From Oscillospiraceae bacterium (GTDB lineage Bacteria; Bacillota; Clostridia; Oscillospirales; Ruminococcaceae): a stretch of DNA of 64,000 bases. The notes under the pieces were generated by a model. That model did no database searches and had not been told where the DNA came from. It saw only the letters and a program-made list of their open reading frames with translations. The stretch lies in contig JAFUNP010000030.1 in the NCBI GenBank assembly GCA_017473015.1, positions 1-64,000 on the forward strand, in the 5' to 3' direction. A program made the translations under genes and the position numbers. Shown piece after piece: positions 50,583 to 59,282 of the stretch. Within the stretch, counting starts at the first letter, position 1. Each line of letters begins with the position of its first letter.

Positions 50583-51956
50583 TTATACTATATTTCCATT
50601 TGCATCAAGCAGGGCATAGCCGCTTTCTGTCAGCACCACACATTTGCCCCGGCAGGAGTAGATACTCTGCACACCGGAAACTGTGGTAATCGGTGCAGCC
50701 CGGCCATCGCTGATGCGGTGCAGTGTACCTGCATCATCCAGAATATACAGTGCCGTGCCGTTTGTATATACAAAGGCTATATCCCGTACTGTCATATCCG
50801 GACGCATAAGGTCGCTGTCTTCGCTGATTTTCCACCGCTGTGGGAAATCCATTCCATAATAATCAGTATAGATTATACCGTCACTGTCCAGCCATACATG
50901 GTAATCGTCCTGCGAGAACATAACCGCATCTGTACCCAGTTCGTAATCCTGTGAACTGTATGTGGTCCAGATTTCACGGGTAAACAGGCGGCCATCGGCT
51001 GTGAGCATGGACAGTGTGCCATTGTTACATTCAATATCAAGGTATCTGCTCTGTGTATCGTACAGCCGCCATGTATCAGTCCAGGTTTCGCCATATCCTT
51101 CGCCTGTGTACCATACCCTGCCCATACCGTCCAGCGCAAAGGTGGTGGTGCTGGTGCCTGCCAGTTTTACAATACCGGATACGCCTGTAACCTGTGTCCA
51201 CTGGCCGTCCGGCATAATCTCCGCCATGCCATCACCGCGCTGGGAAGCACGATTGTTGCCTGTCATCCATACACTGCCGTTATCGTCAATAACAGCGGTG
51301 ATATTAGGCCAGGCGTAAACTTTGGCCGGTGTGGCTGGGAAAGCCACCGGTGTAAAGTTTTCACTAACCCGTGTGTCACGCAGGGCGGTTTCTGTACCCA
51401 GCTGCCCCAGCATATTGCTACCGCGTGTATTTACAGCGCCGCCGGCAAGCGATATTGCCAGGGTGCCGCTTTCGCTGTAATCGTGTCTGTCATGCTGTGA
51501 GAGAAGCTGAGTGATTATCTGTTCTTTTTTGTCGTAATATTTGTCGTCATCTTCCAGTTCAATCAGTTTATCCAGCTCTATAATCAGGTCTATGTAGTCC
51601 TTTTCCTGTTCCAGAAGGTCTGTATAGTCTTCCAGAATGATTATATCTGTAGTTTCGGACAATTCGTTGCGGTAGATGTCTTTGGCTTTTTCTGTTTCAC
51701 CTGCACCAGCGTAGCTCTTTGCCAGACCGTGGAGGGCATTTTTATCCACCGGGTTGATGGCCAGGGCTTCGGTGTAGGAACGGATAGCCATATCGTAATT
51801 CATTTCAGAAAGGTACTGATTGCCCAGGCTGATTGCTTCACCCAGTTTGTCGGTGGAAGCAATCTTCCGTATGGCTGTGGCTGTGGCGATTACCGCTACA
51901 ATGCAGGCCACGGCTACAATCATAAATACCTTTTTAGTTGTTTTCATTTTTTTCAT
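50583..51956 (-). CDS. Membrane-anchored TPR and RCC1-like repeat protein
   Basis: 457 residues: one N-terminal helix (about 10-28), two or three TPR units (about 30-150, AISLGNQYLSEMNYDMAIRSYTEALAINP), then an RCC1-like propeller (about 165-457) with repeats such as GGAVNTRGSNMLGQLG and DDNGSVWMTGNN. It should lie outside the membrane. The TPR-plus-propeller plan parallels the WG-repeat protein further along the operon. Role unknown; possible structural partner of the pilus. Confidence 0.83.
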   Translation of the reverse strand: MKKMKTTKKVFMIVAVACIVAVIATATAIRKIASTDKLGEAISLGNQYLSEMNYDMAIRSYTEALAINPVDKNALHGLAKSYAGAGETEKAKDIYRNELSETTDIIILEDYTDLLEQEKDYIDLIIELDKLIELEDDDKYYDKKEQIITQLLSQHDRHDYSESGTLAISLAGGAVNTRGSNMLGQLGTETALRDTRVSENFTPVAFPATPAKVYAWPNITAVIDDNGSVWMTGNNRASQRGDGMAEIMPDGQWTQVTGVSGIVKLAGTSTTTFALDGMGRVWYTGEGYGETWTDTWRLYDTQSRYLDIECNNGTLSMLTADGRLFTREIWTTYSSQDYELGTDAVMFSQDDYHVWLDSDGIIYTDYYGMDFPQRWKISEDSDLMRPDMTVRDIAFVYTNGTALYILDDAGTLHRISDGRAAPITTVSGVQSIYSCRGKCVVLTESGYALLDANGNIV

Positions 51957-51970
51957 ATTGCAGCCCTGCC

Positions 51971-54787
51971 TTATCGTTTAACCAGAGTGAAATCTACTGT
52001 GTCCAGTGTGCCGGACAATTGACCAACAGCCACAAAATCAGAATCACTGTAATTGTAGGAGGCGTCGTTGCCGGAGGTGTAGAATTTGCCGTCGCAATCA
52101 AATGTTATGCTGTTGCCCAGACCAAATTCACCGGTGTATACAGGAATGCCGTCATCACCCACATCAGGTGTGTAGGCTGTCATATCCAGCGGTGAGTAGG
52201 CTGTGATATGAATCATAGTGTCTGTGGAAACCTCGATAGCATAGATGTTGTTTTCCGGATTGTCATTTATAAAGTCCGGATTTACCATAAACAATCTGCC
52301 GTCTGCCAGCAGGAATGCCTGTAGTGTCTCTATTCTTGATGTGCCGGCATAGAATGTGGAGTTGCGGAATACTGAAACGGTGCTGTCGTAAATCAGCAGG
52401 CCATTTTCATAATCGTAAACAGACTCGTCTGCCATGTGGAAGGACACTGTGTAAGTACCGGCTGACAGGGTGTCTGTAGGAATATCTACAGCCACATAGT
52501 CACTGTAGCGGTCAGTTACTTCTGTTTTTTCACCGTTGATTTCGATGTGTGTCACGGAATTGCCGTTGTTCACATCAAAACCAAGGCTGATGGTTTCGTT
52601 TTCATTTATTTCTGTAATACTCCATGCAGGGTTATGAACTTTTTCCACACGGAAGTTTTCAGCTACAGTTTTTGCTGTGGTGCCCAGTGTATATGTAAAT
52701 CTGTCGGAAGCATTGTGGTCAGCTGCTTTGATAAAGCAGTATCTGTCTACTTCATCCGGATTTTCTGTAATGGTGTATTTAACTGCGGCACGATTGGAAA
52801 GGATTGCGCCGATGCTGCTGTAAATGCTGCTCAGTTCGCCGGAGGAGGTAGCCAGAATGAACTGACCGCCTGTTCTGTCGGCAATTTCCTGAAGGATTTC
52901 TGTGTTTACAGAGCCAAATCCGATGGTGTAGATAGTAATGCCTGCAGCTTTTGCGCCGTCAACCACTGAAAGGTCTACATCACTCTGGCCGTCAGTCATA
53001 AGAATGATTGTTTTTGTGCCTGTGGCATTTGCCAGAGAAGTAATACCTGTGGAGATACCAGCTGTTATATCAGTACCGCCGCCGGCGTTCAGCGACTGTG
53101 AGCCTGCCACCAGCTGATTTGTGTCCTGGGTGAGAGACACTGTGATGTAGCCTTCGTTGTCAAAGGCCACCAGAGAAGCTTCTGTCTCGTCAGACATGGT
53201 GGAGAAGAAGTTTTTCAGAGCCTGACGGGCATCGTCAATAGGCTGACCGCCCATGCTGCCGCTGATATCCACAACAAAGCTTACGCTGCTCATTGCTATT
53301 TCTTCAATTTCAGCTTTATATTCCACATTGTGACGTGTATCTTTTACAGTCACATTGTTTTTTGCCACTATATCTTTCAGCACTTCTTCAGCGGCGCTGA
53401 TATATGCTGTAATCTGTGGGTATTCTGATGTGTCCACAGAGGAGATGATAATGCCGTTGTTTACATATTTCAGGTCAGAAACCATGGAAACCGCCATATC
53501 TTTCACCAGATTGTAGTTCTGGCGTACAACTGTGATTTCAGGAGTGGTATTTTCAAACATACCCCGGATAACATCGTTAAGCTCCGTTTCCATGCCTGCG
53601 GAAAATTCGTTGTTGCCGCTGTACATATCAGCAACCACACCCAGGCCGGTTTTGATAGTTTCGTTGGTTTCCAGTTTTGCAGAGATGGATTCTGCTGTGT
53701 CCAGCACTGTCTGCTGTGCTTTGTTTTCATCGCCTGCTGCGTAATACAGTTTGGCTTTTACCAGACCGGCAGAAGCTGTGCCCAGGTCAGATACACTGTT
53801 TACTGCGCGGTATACAAACACATTTTCACGCTGTGTCTGATATTCCCGCAGCTGTGCCTGCTGTTCTGCCAGCTTTTCTTCCAGTTTTGCAATCCGGTTT
53901 TCTTTTGTCGCGATGGCCAGGTCAGCTTCCAGTTCGTTGATTTTTTCCTCTGCTTTTATTATTTTTTCTTCCAGACGAGCTATTTCCTTGTCTGCTTCTG
54001 CCGCGCCTGCTTCGCCGAAGTCATACCGTGATACCCGATAGCCGGAATGGGCGCTCTGGGCGATAACATCTGCCAGCAGCAATCTGTTGGCGTTTGACGG
54101 ATTTTCCTCTACCAGCTGTGCCGCTGTGGAAATCGCACCGTGGTAGTCGCCGTTGGAAAGAGCCACGCTGAGTCGCAGGTAGGTTTGTTCTTCTTCGCCG
54201 CACATTTCCTGATACTGCATCAGCCTTTCTTCGTCCAGATAGCCGCCGTAAAGACCGTCGTTTTCTATATCAAAATGGGCATCATATTCTGCTGTTTTCT
54301 TTTCAGACAGGTCCAGATAGTTTATCAGTGCGGATATAATTGTTTCACTGCCCTCTGTGGACATTCTGCCTGCGGAGAGATAGTCGCATATATCTGCCTG
54401 TTTGCTGTCACCTGCGTATTCTTCCCGGAGAATATCCAGCTTTGCCATGGCCAGTGTAGAACTTTTGCCTGCGTACTGCAGATGAACTATTTCCATGGCA
54501 TCTTTGATAAACTTCACTTTACCTTTGGAATTTTCACTGACTTTGTCCAGATATTTGGATGACAGCTCTGTGTTTCCATTTTCCAGGTATCGCAGGGAAA
54601 GGTAAAGATTTTTTTCATTGTCACGGCCAGATTTCACAAACATACCGCCCAGCGTGATGCCGCCGGCAACCACTGCCACAGTCAGCACACCTGCTATAAT
54701 CTTTTTCACTATGCCGCTCTTTGCTTTTGGCTGTGAGGCTTCGGCAGTCTGCTGTACATCAGCATTTTTCTTTTTAAATAAACCCAT
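51971..54787 (-). CDS. Large membrane-anchored VWA-domain protein
   Basis: 938 residues: a short cytoplasmic tail, one membrane helix (about 28-48), a helical region with a coiled coil (about 265-325, Glu/Lys heptads), a VWA domain (about 500-690) with a complete MIDAS (DISGSMGG, then the downstream GGGTDITAG) and a C-terminal beta-rich part (about 700-938). The intact MIDAS suggests metal-dependent ligand binding outside the cell, such as an adhesin or a pilus-linked sensor. It is in the first part of the Tad operon. Confidence 0.88.
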   Translation of the reverse strand: MGLFKKKNADVQQTAEASQPKAKSGIVKKIIAGVLTVAVVAGGITLGGMFVKSGRDNEKNLYLSLRYLENGNTELSSKYLDKVSENSKGKVKFIKDAMEIVHLQYAGKSSTLAMAKLDILREEYAGDSKQADICDYLSAGRMSTEGSETIISALINYLDLSEKKTAEYDAHFDIENDGLYGGYLDEERLMQYQEMCGEEEQTYLRLSVALSNGDYHGAISTAAQLVEENPSNANRLLLADVIAQSAHSGYRVSRYDFGEAGAAEADKEIARLEEKIIKAEEKINELEADLAIATKENRIAKLEEKLAEQQAQLREYQTQRENVFVYRAVNSVSDLGTASAGLVKAKLYYAAGDENKAQQTVLDTAESISAKLETNETIKTGLGVVADMYSGNNEFSAGMETELNDVIRGMFENTTPEITVVRQNYNLVKDMAVSMVSDLKYVNNGIIISSVDTSEYPQITAYISAAEEVLKDIVAKNNVTVKDTRHNVEYKAEIEEIAMSSVSFVVDISGSMGGQPIDDARQALKNFFSTMSDETEASLVAFDNEGYITVSLTQDTNQLVAGSQSLNAGGGTDITAGISTGITSLANATGTKTIILMTDGQSDVDLSVVDGAKAAGITIYTIGFGSVNTEILQEIADRTGGQFILATSSGELSSIYSSIGAILSNRAAVKYTITENPDEVDRYCFIKAADHNASDRFTYTLGTTAKTVAENFRVEKVHNPAWSITEINENETISLGFDVNNGNSVTHIEINGEKTEVTDRYSDYVAVDIPTDTLSAGTYTVSFHMADESVYDYENGLLIYDSTVSVFRNSTFYAGTSRIETLQAFLLADGRLFMVNPDFINDNPENNIYAIEVSTDTMIHITAYSPLDMTAYTPDVGDDGIPVYTGEFGLGNSITFDCDGKFYTSGNDASYNYSDSDFVAVGQLSGTLDTVDFTLVKR

Positions 54788-54816
54788 AATAAAGTCCTTT
54801 TCAGTAAATAAAATTA

Positions 54817-55251
54817 TCAGTCAATTTCTGTCATGTATTCATCTGTCACAGCATCCTGTGGCCGGGTTTCTTCAGGCAGCTCTGTTTCCAGAATCAATTC
54901 TGCTTTCAGGTTGGCGTCAGCAAGCGGTTCGATTACCGGTTCGGCTTCCTGCACTGCAGTTTTTTCTGCCCGTACCGGCTGTGACTGCGGCACTGTTTCA
55001 GTCTCAGACTGCAGATTTTCTTCCTGCTGTGGGGTTTTGCGTTTTTTCACTGCCTTCACCACAGAAAGAACAAATGAAAGAATAAGCACCACTGCCAGCA
55101 CACCGCAGATAAGATATGTATAGGCGTAAATCAGTCCCAGTGTTCTGGATACAAAAAATATTCTCAGACTGTGAAGCGTGGAATAAGCTGTGAATGAATA
55201 GACCGCCAGCACAACCCCCAGCAGACCTGTGATAAAGTTTCTTTTTTTCAT
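54817..55251 (-). CDS. Small membrane protein heading the Tad operon
   Basis: 144 residues: two membrane helices (about 8-27 and 38-64), a basic stretch (KAVKKRKTP), then a long acidic Glu/Gln-rich cytoplasmic tail with no clear fold. It is the first gene after a good promoter, so it leads a run of about 17 kb down to the PP2C gene. No family recognised. Confidence 0.7.
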   Translation of the reverse strand: MKKRNFITGLLGVVLAVYSFTAYSTLHSLRIFFVSRTLGLIYAYTYLICGVLAVVLILSFVLSVVKAVKKRKTPQQEENLQSETETVPQSQPVRAEKTAVQEAEPVIEPLADANLKAELILETELPEETRPQDAVTDEYMTEID

Positions 55252-55311
55252 AGCAGAATTACCTTTTTCTTATATAAAATATGAAATTTATAAACACTTA
55301 TAGATAATAAC

Positions 55312-55341
55312 ATTATACTCCTATAGTTAAGAGTTTATCAA
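55312..55341 (-). promoter_or_regulatory. Main Tad operon promoter
   Basis: Minus strand TTGATA (55336-55341), 18-nt spacer, TATAAT (55312-55317). No other strong promoter or terminator is seen between here and the PP2C gene. Confidence 0.7.
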
Positions 55342-55424
55342 GCATTTAATGCCAATTATTACACATTTCCGACACAAATTTTACACATAAAATCTGTTGA
55401 AAAGCTATAAAAATCATAATAAAA

Positions 55425-55447
55425 AAGGCGGATTGTTCCGCCTTCTT
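55425..55447 (-). terminator. Terminator of the kinase 2-microprotein 2 unit
   Basis: AAGGCGG / CCGCCTT stem with a 6-nt loop, followed on the minus strand by six T. Confidence 0.85.
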
Positions 55448-55582
55448 TTATTTGTAAATTTCGTCCAGTTTAGTGGATATTTCCTGGTTTCTCTTTTCCA
55501 GCTTTCTGCTGGCGGAAATTCCGCCCACAACGCTGAAAATCATACCCAGCACACCCACTGCAGTGATAATATAACCTCTCAT
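55448..55582 (-). CDS. 44-residue membrane microprotein 2
   Basis: Starts MRGYIITAVGV; one membrane helix (about 4-23) and a charged tail (RKLEKRNQEISTKLDEIYK). GGGGG-type ribosome binding site upstream. It lies 12 nt after the stop codon of kinase 2 and before a terminator. Length, layout, spacing and order match microprotein 1 at the other end of the locus, although sequence identity is low. Confidence 0.75.
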   Translation of the reverse strand: MRGYIITAVGVLGMIFSVVGGISASRKLEKRNQEISTKLDEIYK

Positions 55583-55594
55583 AGTATGCCCCCT

Positions 55595-57706
55595 TTAAAT
55601 CCAGCCGTTGTAGCGCAGGTCTTCAATATAGCCCTGCAGCATAAGCATCTGTGTGTCAGAGCCGTACTGTGATGACTGGCTGTACAGCTGCTGTGCCTTG
55701 TTGTAATTGTTCAGTGCCCGGCTGTAGTTGCGATTTTCATTGGCATAGCCTGACTGCATATCGATATACAGGAATGCTTTCTGCATATATACGCGGTAGT
55801 CGCCGGAATGTTTTTCTTCCATCTGGTTCAGCATATCTTCTGCCTGTGAGAAATAGTCAATATTCTGATAGAGGATGGCAATATTCTGCATGATATAAAA
55901 ACGGCTGTAGCCTCCCTCCAGCAGTTCTTCAAAGCAATCTATTGCTTTCAGTGTGTATTCTTTATTATAGGGCTGAGCCATCCAGGCATAAACTTCACCC
56001 AGCATTTCGGTAATCATACGGGTATTCTGCTGTGGCAGAGCTGATTTGGCGTTTTCCAACACCTGGGCCGCATAGCTGTAATCACCGGCCGCTTTGGCTG
56101 CGTCTGATTCCAGCACCGCCGCTCTTTCTTTCAGTGAAGGCTCTGCCGATGTGGCCAGCAAATTCCCGGACAGACCATAGATGCCGCTGTAATCCCCCAT
56201 AGCATAACGGATTTCGTTTTCCACCAGCGCCAGAGACTCACTGTCCAGTTTTTGTGCTTTTGCCTGTGTAAGTATTTCCTGTGCCTTTGTGTAATCACCC
56301 AAGCGGGCATAAGCTATGGCCCAGTCGCGGTAGTAATCCGGATTGGACGGATTTTTGAAAACCGCCTGACTGAACATATTTACCGCTGTCTGATAATCCT
56401 CTGTTTCCAGCCGACAGTTGCCCATCACATGGTAGATATTGGCCACCAGCACAGGCTCATCATCACCCATACCACTGTTAAGGTATGATGTGATGTGGTT
56501 TATAGCGCCTTCATAATCGTGGTTTGTATACAGGGCAAGGGCTTTTGTATAATAACCGCCGGCTTTCTGAGGGTATTTTTCAATTGTGTCTTCCGCTGTT
56601 TCAAGGGCGTTTTCAATATCGTACTGCTGTACCATAGCCACTGCATCGCTGACATAGGTGTCATACTGTGCGCTGCGGTCAGAGGAGATGGTGGTCAGAC
56701 CAAAACCTGCTATGGCGGCAGACACTATAAACATCACAGTGTACAGCAGCTTTGTTGTCTTTTTCTTTCTCTGCTGTTCTTTGTAAATGCCGTCCAGCTT
56801 GTGAATGTTTTTTATTGCGTTCAACATTTCAGCCGCTGAAGAAAAGCGCTTGCCCTGGTCAAAGCTCATGGCTTTGGTTATTATGTATTCCAGACCCTGA
56901 CTGATGTCAGGCACTTTTGCGCGGATTGGCACCTGTGGCTGCATGGAATGGTTGGGGCGTACACCTGACAGAATATGATACAATGTGGCACCCAGTGAAT
57001 AAATATCACTGCGGGCATCCAGCTTGTAGGAAACACCAAAGCCTGACAGTTTCACAGATGGTGCTGTGCCTGCTGTCATGCCGCTGTCTGTTTCAGTTTC
57101 TCCGTCCAGCACTGTTTCGTCAAATTCTGTTTCAGTTGAATATTCAAACTGCTGTGTGTTTTTTGTGGTTTCATACTGTTCCGGCGGTGCATAGCCGTGG
57201 GTGCGGCCCCGCACCACAGTGCCGTCATCGCTGAACAGCTGGGACACATTAAAGTCGATAAGGCAGATGTCCCCCTCCGGAGTAAGCATAATATTGGCCG
57301 GTTTGATATCGCTGTGGATAATAGGCGGATTCTGTCTGTGCAGGTAGTCCAGAGCCTCGCATAGCTGGCCTGCCCATTTGATTACATCTTTCTGGGAAAA
57401 GCGGTTGCCGTCTTTCAGCAGTTTTGAAAAGTCACTGCCCTGAACAAAGTCCATAACAGTGTAAATCTGGCCGTTTACTTCCTGAAAGTCAAATACTGTC
57501 GGCAGATAGGTATGTTTTACATTTTTGAGAATGTCCACCTCACCACGGGCATCCAGACTTTTTTTAGCTTTATCGTTTATCAGCTTCAGCACCACATCTT
57601 TTTTCAGATTGAGATGATATGCACGGTAAACAGTACCGCCGCCACCTGCGCCGATAGGGCCTATAACCTGATAGGTGTTGTTTAAAATTTCCCCTTTTTG
57701 CAACAT
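55595..57706 (-). CDS. Membrane Ser/Thr protein kinase with extracellular TPR repeats (kinase 2)
   Basis: 703 residues, a paralogue of kinase 1. Loop GAGGGGTVY, lysine in VVLKLI, catalytic loop HSDIKPAN (HSD for HRD), DFN for DFG, then PPEQ. The same acidic Thr-rich insert follows (about 185-212) with TEFD, TVLD and TETD motifs. Membrane helix near 315-335, then about 360 residues of TPR repeats outside. Catalytic Asp and Asn are kept, so activity is likely. It has its own promoter and is separated from the main Tad operon by a terminator. Confidence 0.92.
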   Translation of the reverse strand: MLQKGEILNNTYQVIGPIGAGGGGTVYRAYHLNLKKDVVLKLINDKAKKSLDARGEVDILKNVKHTYLPTVFDFQEVNGQIYTVMDFVQGSDFSKLLKDGNRFSQKDVIKWAGQLCEALDYLHRQNPPIIHSDIKPANIMLTPEGDICLIDFNVSQLFSDDGTVVRGRTHGYAPPEQYETTKNTQQFEYSTETEFDETVLDGETETDSGMTAGTAPSVKLSGFGVSYKLDARSDIYSLGATLYHILSGVRPNHSMQPQVPIRAKVPDISQGLEYIITKAMSFDQGKRFSSAAEMLNAIKNIHKLDGIYKEQQRKKKTTKLLYTVMFIVSAAIAGFGLTTISSDRSAQYDTYVSDAVAMVQQYDIENALETAEDTIEKYPQKAGGYYTKALALYTNHDYEGAINHITSYLNSGMGDDEPVLVANIYHVMGNCRLETEDYQTAVNMFSQAVFKNPSNPDYYRDWAIAYARLGDYTKAQEILTQAKAQKLDSESLALVENEIRYAMGDYSGIYGLSGNLLATSAEPSLKERAAVLESDAAKAAGDYSYAAQVLENAKSALPQQNTRMITEMLGEVYAWMAQPYNKEYTLKAIDCFEELLEGGYSRFYIMQNIAILYQNIDYFSQAEDMLNQMEEKHSGDYRVYMQKAFLYIDMQSGYANENRNYSRALNNYNKAQQLYSQSSQYGSDTQMLMLQGYIEDLRYNGWI

Positions 57707-57753
57707 TTTCTCTTATTCCTGTTCCTGCGGCAAGCCGCAAATAATATTAATTT

Positions 57754-57782
57754 ATTTTAACATGGATAACAGAGTATTACAA
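57754..57782 (-). promoter_or_regulatory. Promoter of kinase 2
   Basis: Minus strand TTGTAA (57777-57782), 17-nt spacer, TAAAAT (57754-57759). A small GCGGC/GCCGC hairpin (57728-57739) lies in the leader near the start codon. Confidence 0.6.
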
Positions 57783-57813
57783 TTGTATTTTAGCTTTACA
57801 CAAGGTAAAACTC

Positions 57814-57842
57814 TTGTCATAACAATAACAAAATGCTATCAT
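57814..57842 (+). promoter_or_regulatory. Promoter of the M28 peptidase gene
   Basis: TTGTCA (57814-57819), 17-nt spacer, TATCAT (57837-57842). Confidence 0.6.
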
Positions 57843-57878
57843 GATAGTATCACTAAATAATTACAGCGAGGTAAAAAT

Positions 57879-59147
57879 ATGAATACTTATCAGTACGATT
57901 TGGTGCAGAAAATGAGCTTTATCCGCAACGGCGGCACAGATGAAGAACTGCAGGTTGCAAATATGCTGCTGGCAGAAATTGAAGCCGCAGGCGGCAAAGG
58001 CGAAATCGAAAATTTTGAAATTCCTGCATACAAATTTGAAAAATACTCCATGAAAGTTGTAGCACCGTACGAAATGGAAATAGAAACCATTCCTTACGGC
58101 CTGTCCGGCTGCCTGCCTGAAGGCGGCGTGGACCTGAAATTCATGTACGCAGGCAGGGGCGAAAAAGAAGATTATGTGGGCATTACTGACCTGTCTGACA
58201 CCGTGGTTATGATAAACGAAATGAACTTTGACGCTTACAAACTGCTGTGCGAAAAGAATGCAGCCGCATTTATGGTAATTCAGGGCAAATGGTACCAGAA
58301 CTCTGAAAACTGGGGCTTTCTGGAAAGACATCTGCGCGAAAAATTCCTGGAAAACGGCAAAATCCCAGGCTTTTACATCTGGGCAAAGGATGCCACTGAG
58401 CTGGTTCGCAACCACGCTGAAACAATTCACCTGGAACTGCAGCAGACAGAGCTGACAAACACATCCCGCAATGTAGTTGCTACTATCCCAGGCACAGATG
58501 ACAACGGTGAATCCATCGTTATCACAGCCCATTACGATAGCGTGCTTATCGGCACAGGTTCATGGGACAACGCCACAGGCGCAGCCACAATTATGTACAT
58601 CTACCGTCACTTCATGAAAAACCCACCTAAACGCACACTGCGCTTTGTATGGTGCGGCAGCGAAGAACAGGGTCTGCTGGGCAGCAAAGCCTATGTAGCA
58701 CAGCATCCAGACCTGGTGGAAAATGAAATAGCCATGTGCTTCAACTTTGATATGTGCGGTACAGTGCTGGGCCCTAACAGCGTGTTTGTAACAGGCGGCG
58801 AGGACCTGAAGCACTTCGCTGAACAGTACAACAGAGAAATTGGCATGAGCGCAGCTATCAGACACATGGTACACTCCAGCGACTCTGCACCGTTTGCTGA
58901 CAAAGGTATTCCATCTCTTGGTCTGTCCCGCGGCACAAAGACATGTGATATTCACACCTGCTTTGACCTGATGTTTCCTCTGTCTGCAGAACAGCTGGTA
59001 AAAGACGGCGAATGGGCCATCGGCTTTATCTCCCGTGCCGCCAATGCAGTGGTACTGCCCGTGGAAAAAGGTATGCCGGAAGATATGAGAAAACAGCTGG
59101 ACAAATATTTCCAGAGAGACAAAGTACCTTTCAAAAAAGAAAAATAG
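57879..59147 (+). CDS. M28-family zinc aminopeptidase
   Basis: 422 residues. Zinc ligands are visible in order: His of TAHYDSV near residue 217, Asp of SWDNATGA near 229, Glu of CGSEEQGLLGS near 262, Asp of NFDMCG and the late His of CDIHTCFD near 353. A PA-like insert (about 60-180) precedes the catalytic domain. No signal peptide, so it is cytoplasmic. Family members release N-terminal residues from peptides. Codon choice is more biased than in neighbouring genes, suggesting strong expression. GAGG precedes the ATG. Confidence 0.92.
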   Translation: MNTYQYDLVQKMSFIRNGGTDEELQVANMLLAEIEAAGGKGEIENFEIPAYKFEKYSMKVVAPYEMEIETIPYGLSGCLPEGGVDLKFMYAGRGEKEDYVGITDLSDTVVMINEMNFDAYKLLCEKNAAAFMVIQGKWYQNSENWGFLERHLREKFLENGKIPGFYIWAKDATELVRNHAETIHLELQQTELTNTSRNVVATIPGTDDNGESIVITAHYDSVLIGTGSWDNATGAATIMYIYRHFMKNPPKRTLRFVWCGSEEQGLLGSKAYVAQHPDLVENEIAMCFNFDMCGTVLGPNSVFVTGGEDLKHFAEQYNREIGMSAAIRHMVHSSDSAPFADKGIPSLGLSRGTKTCDIHTCFDLMFPLSAEQLVKDGEWAIGFISRAANAVVLPVEKGMPEDMRKQLDKYFQRDKVPFKKEK

Positions 59148-59172
59148 TCGATAAAAAAGAGATAATTAAAAA

Positions 59173-59205
59173 CAAAAGCCATCCTTTGCGGGATGGCTTT
59201 TGTTT
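59173..59205. terminator. Bidirectional terminator
   Basis: Perfect 12-bp stem CAAAAGCCATCC / GGATGGCTTTTG followed by TTTTG, between the convergent M28 and galactokinase-type genes. Confidence 0.88.
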
Positions 59206-59282
59206 TGCATATTACTGTTTATAAGCCCACGGCAGGCTTTATATTTTCTGTAATTTTCAAATATGAACGGAATACATAAGCA

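Noticed and set aside
59222..59240. Small hairpin after the galactokinase-type gene
   Set aside because: Only a 5-bp stem (AAGCC/GGCTT) and no T-run.
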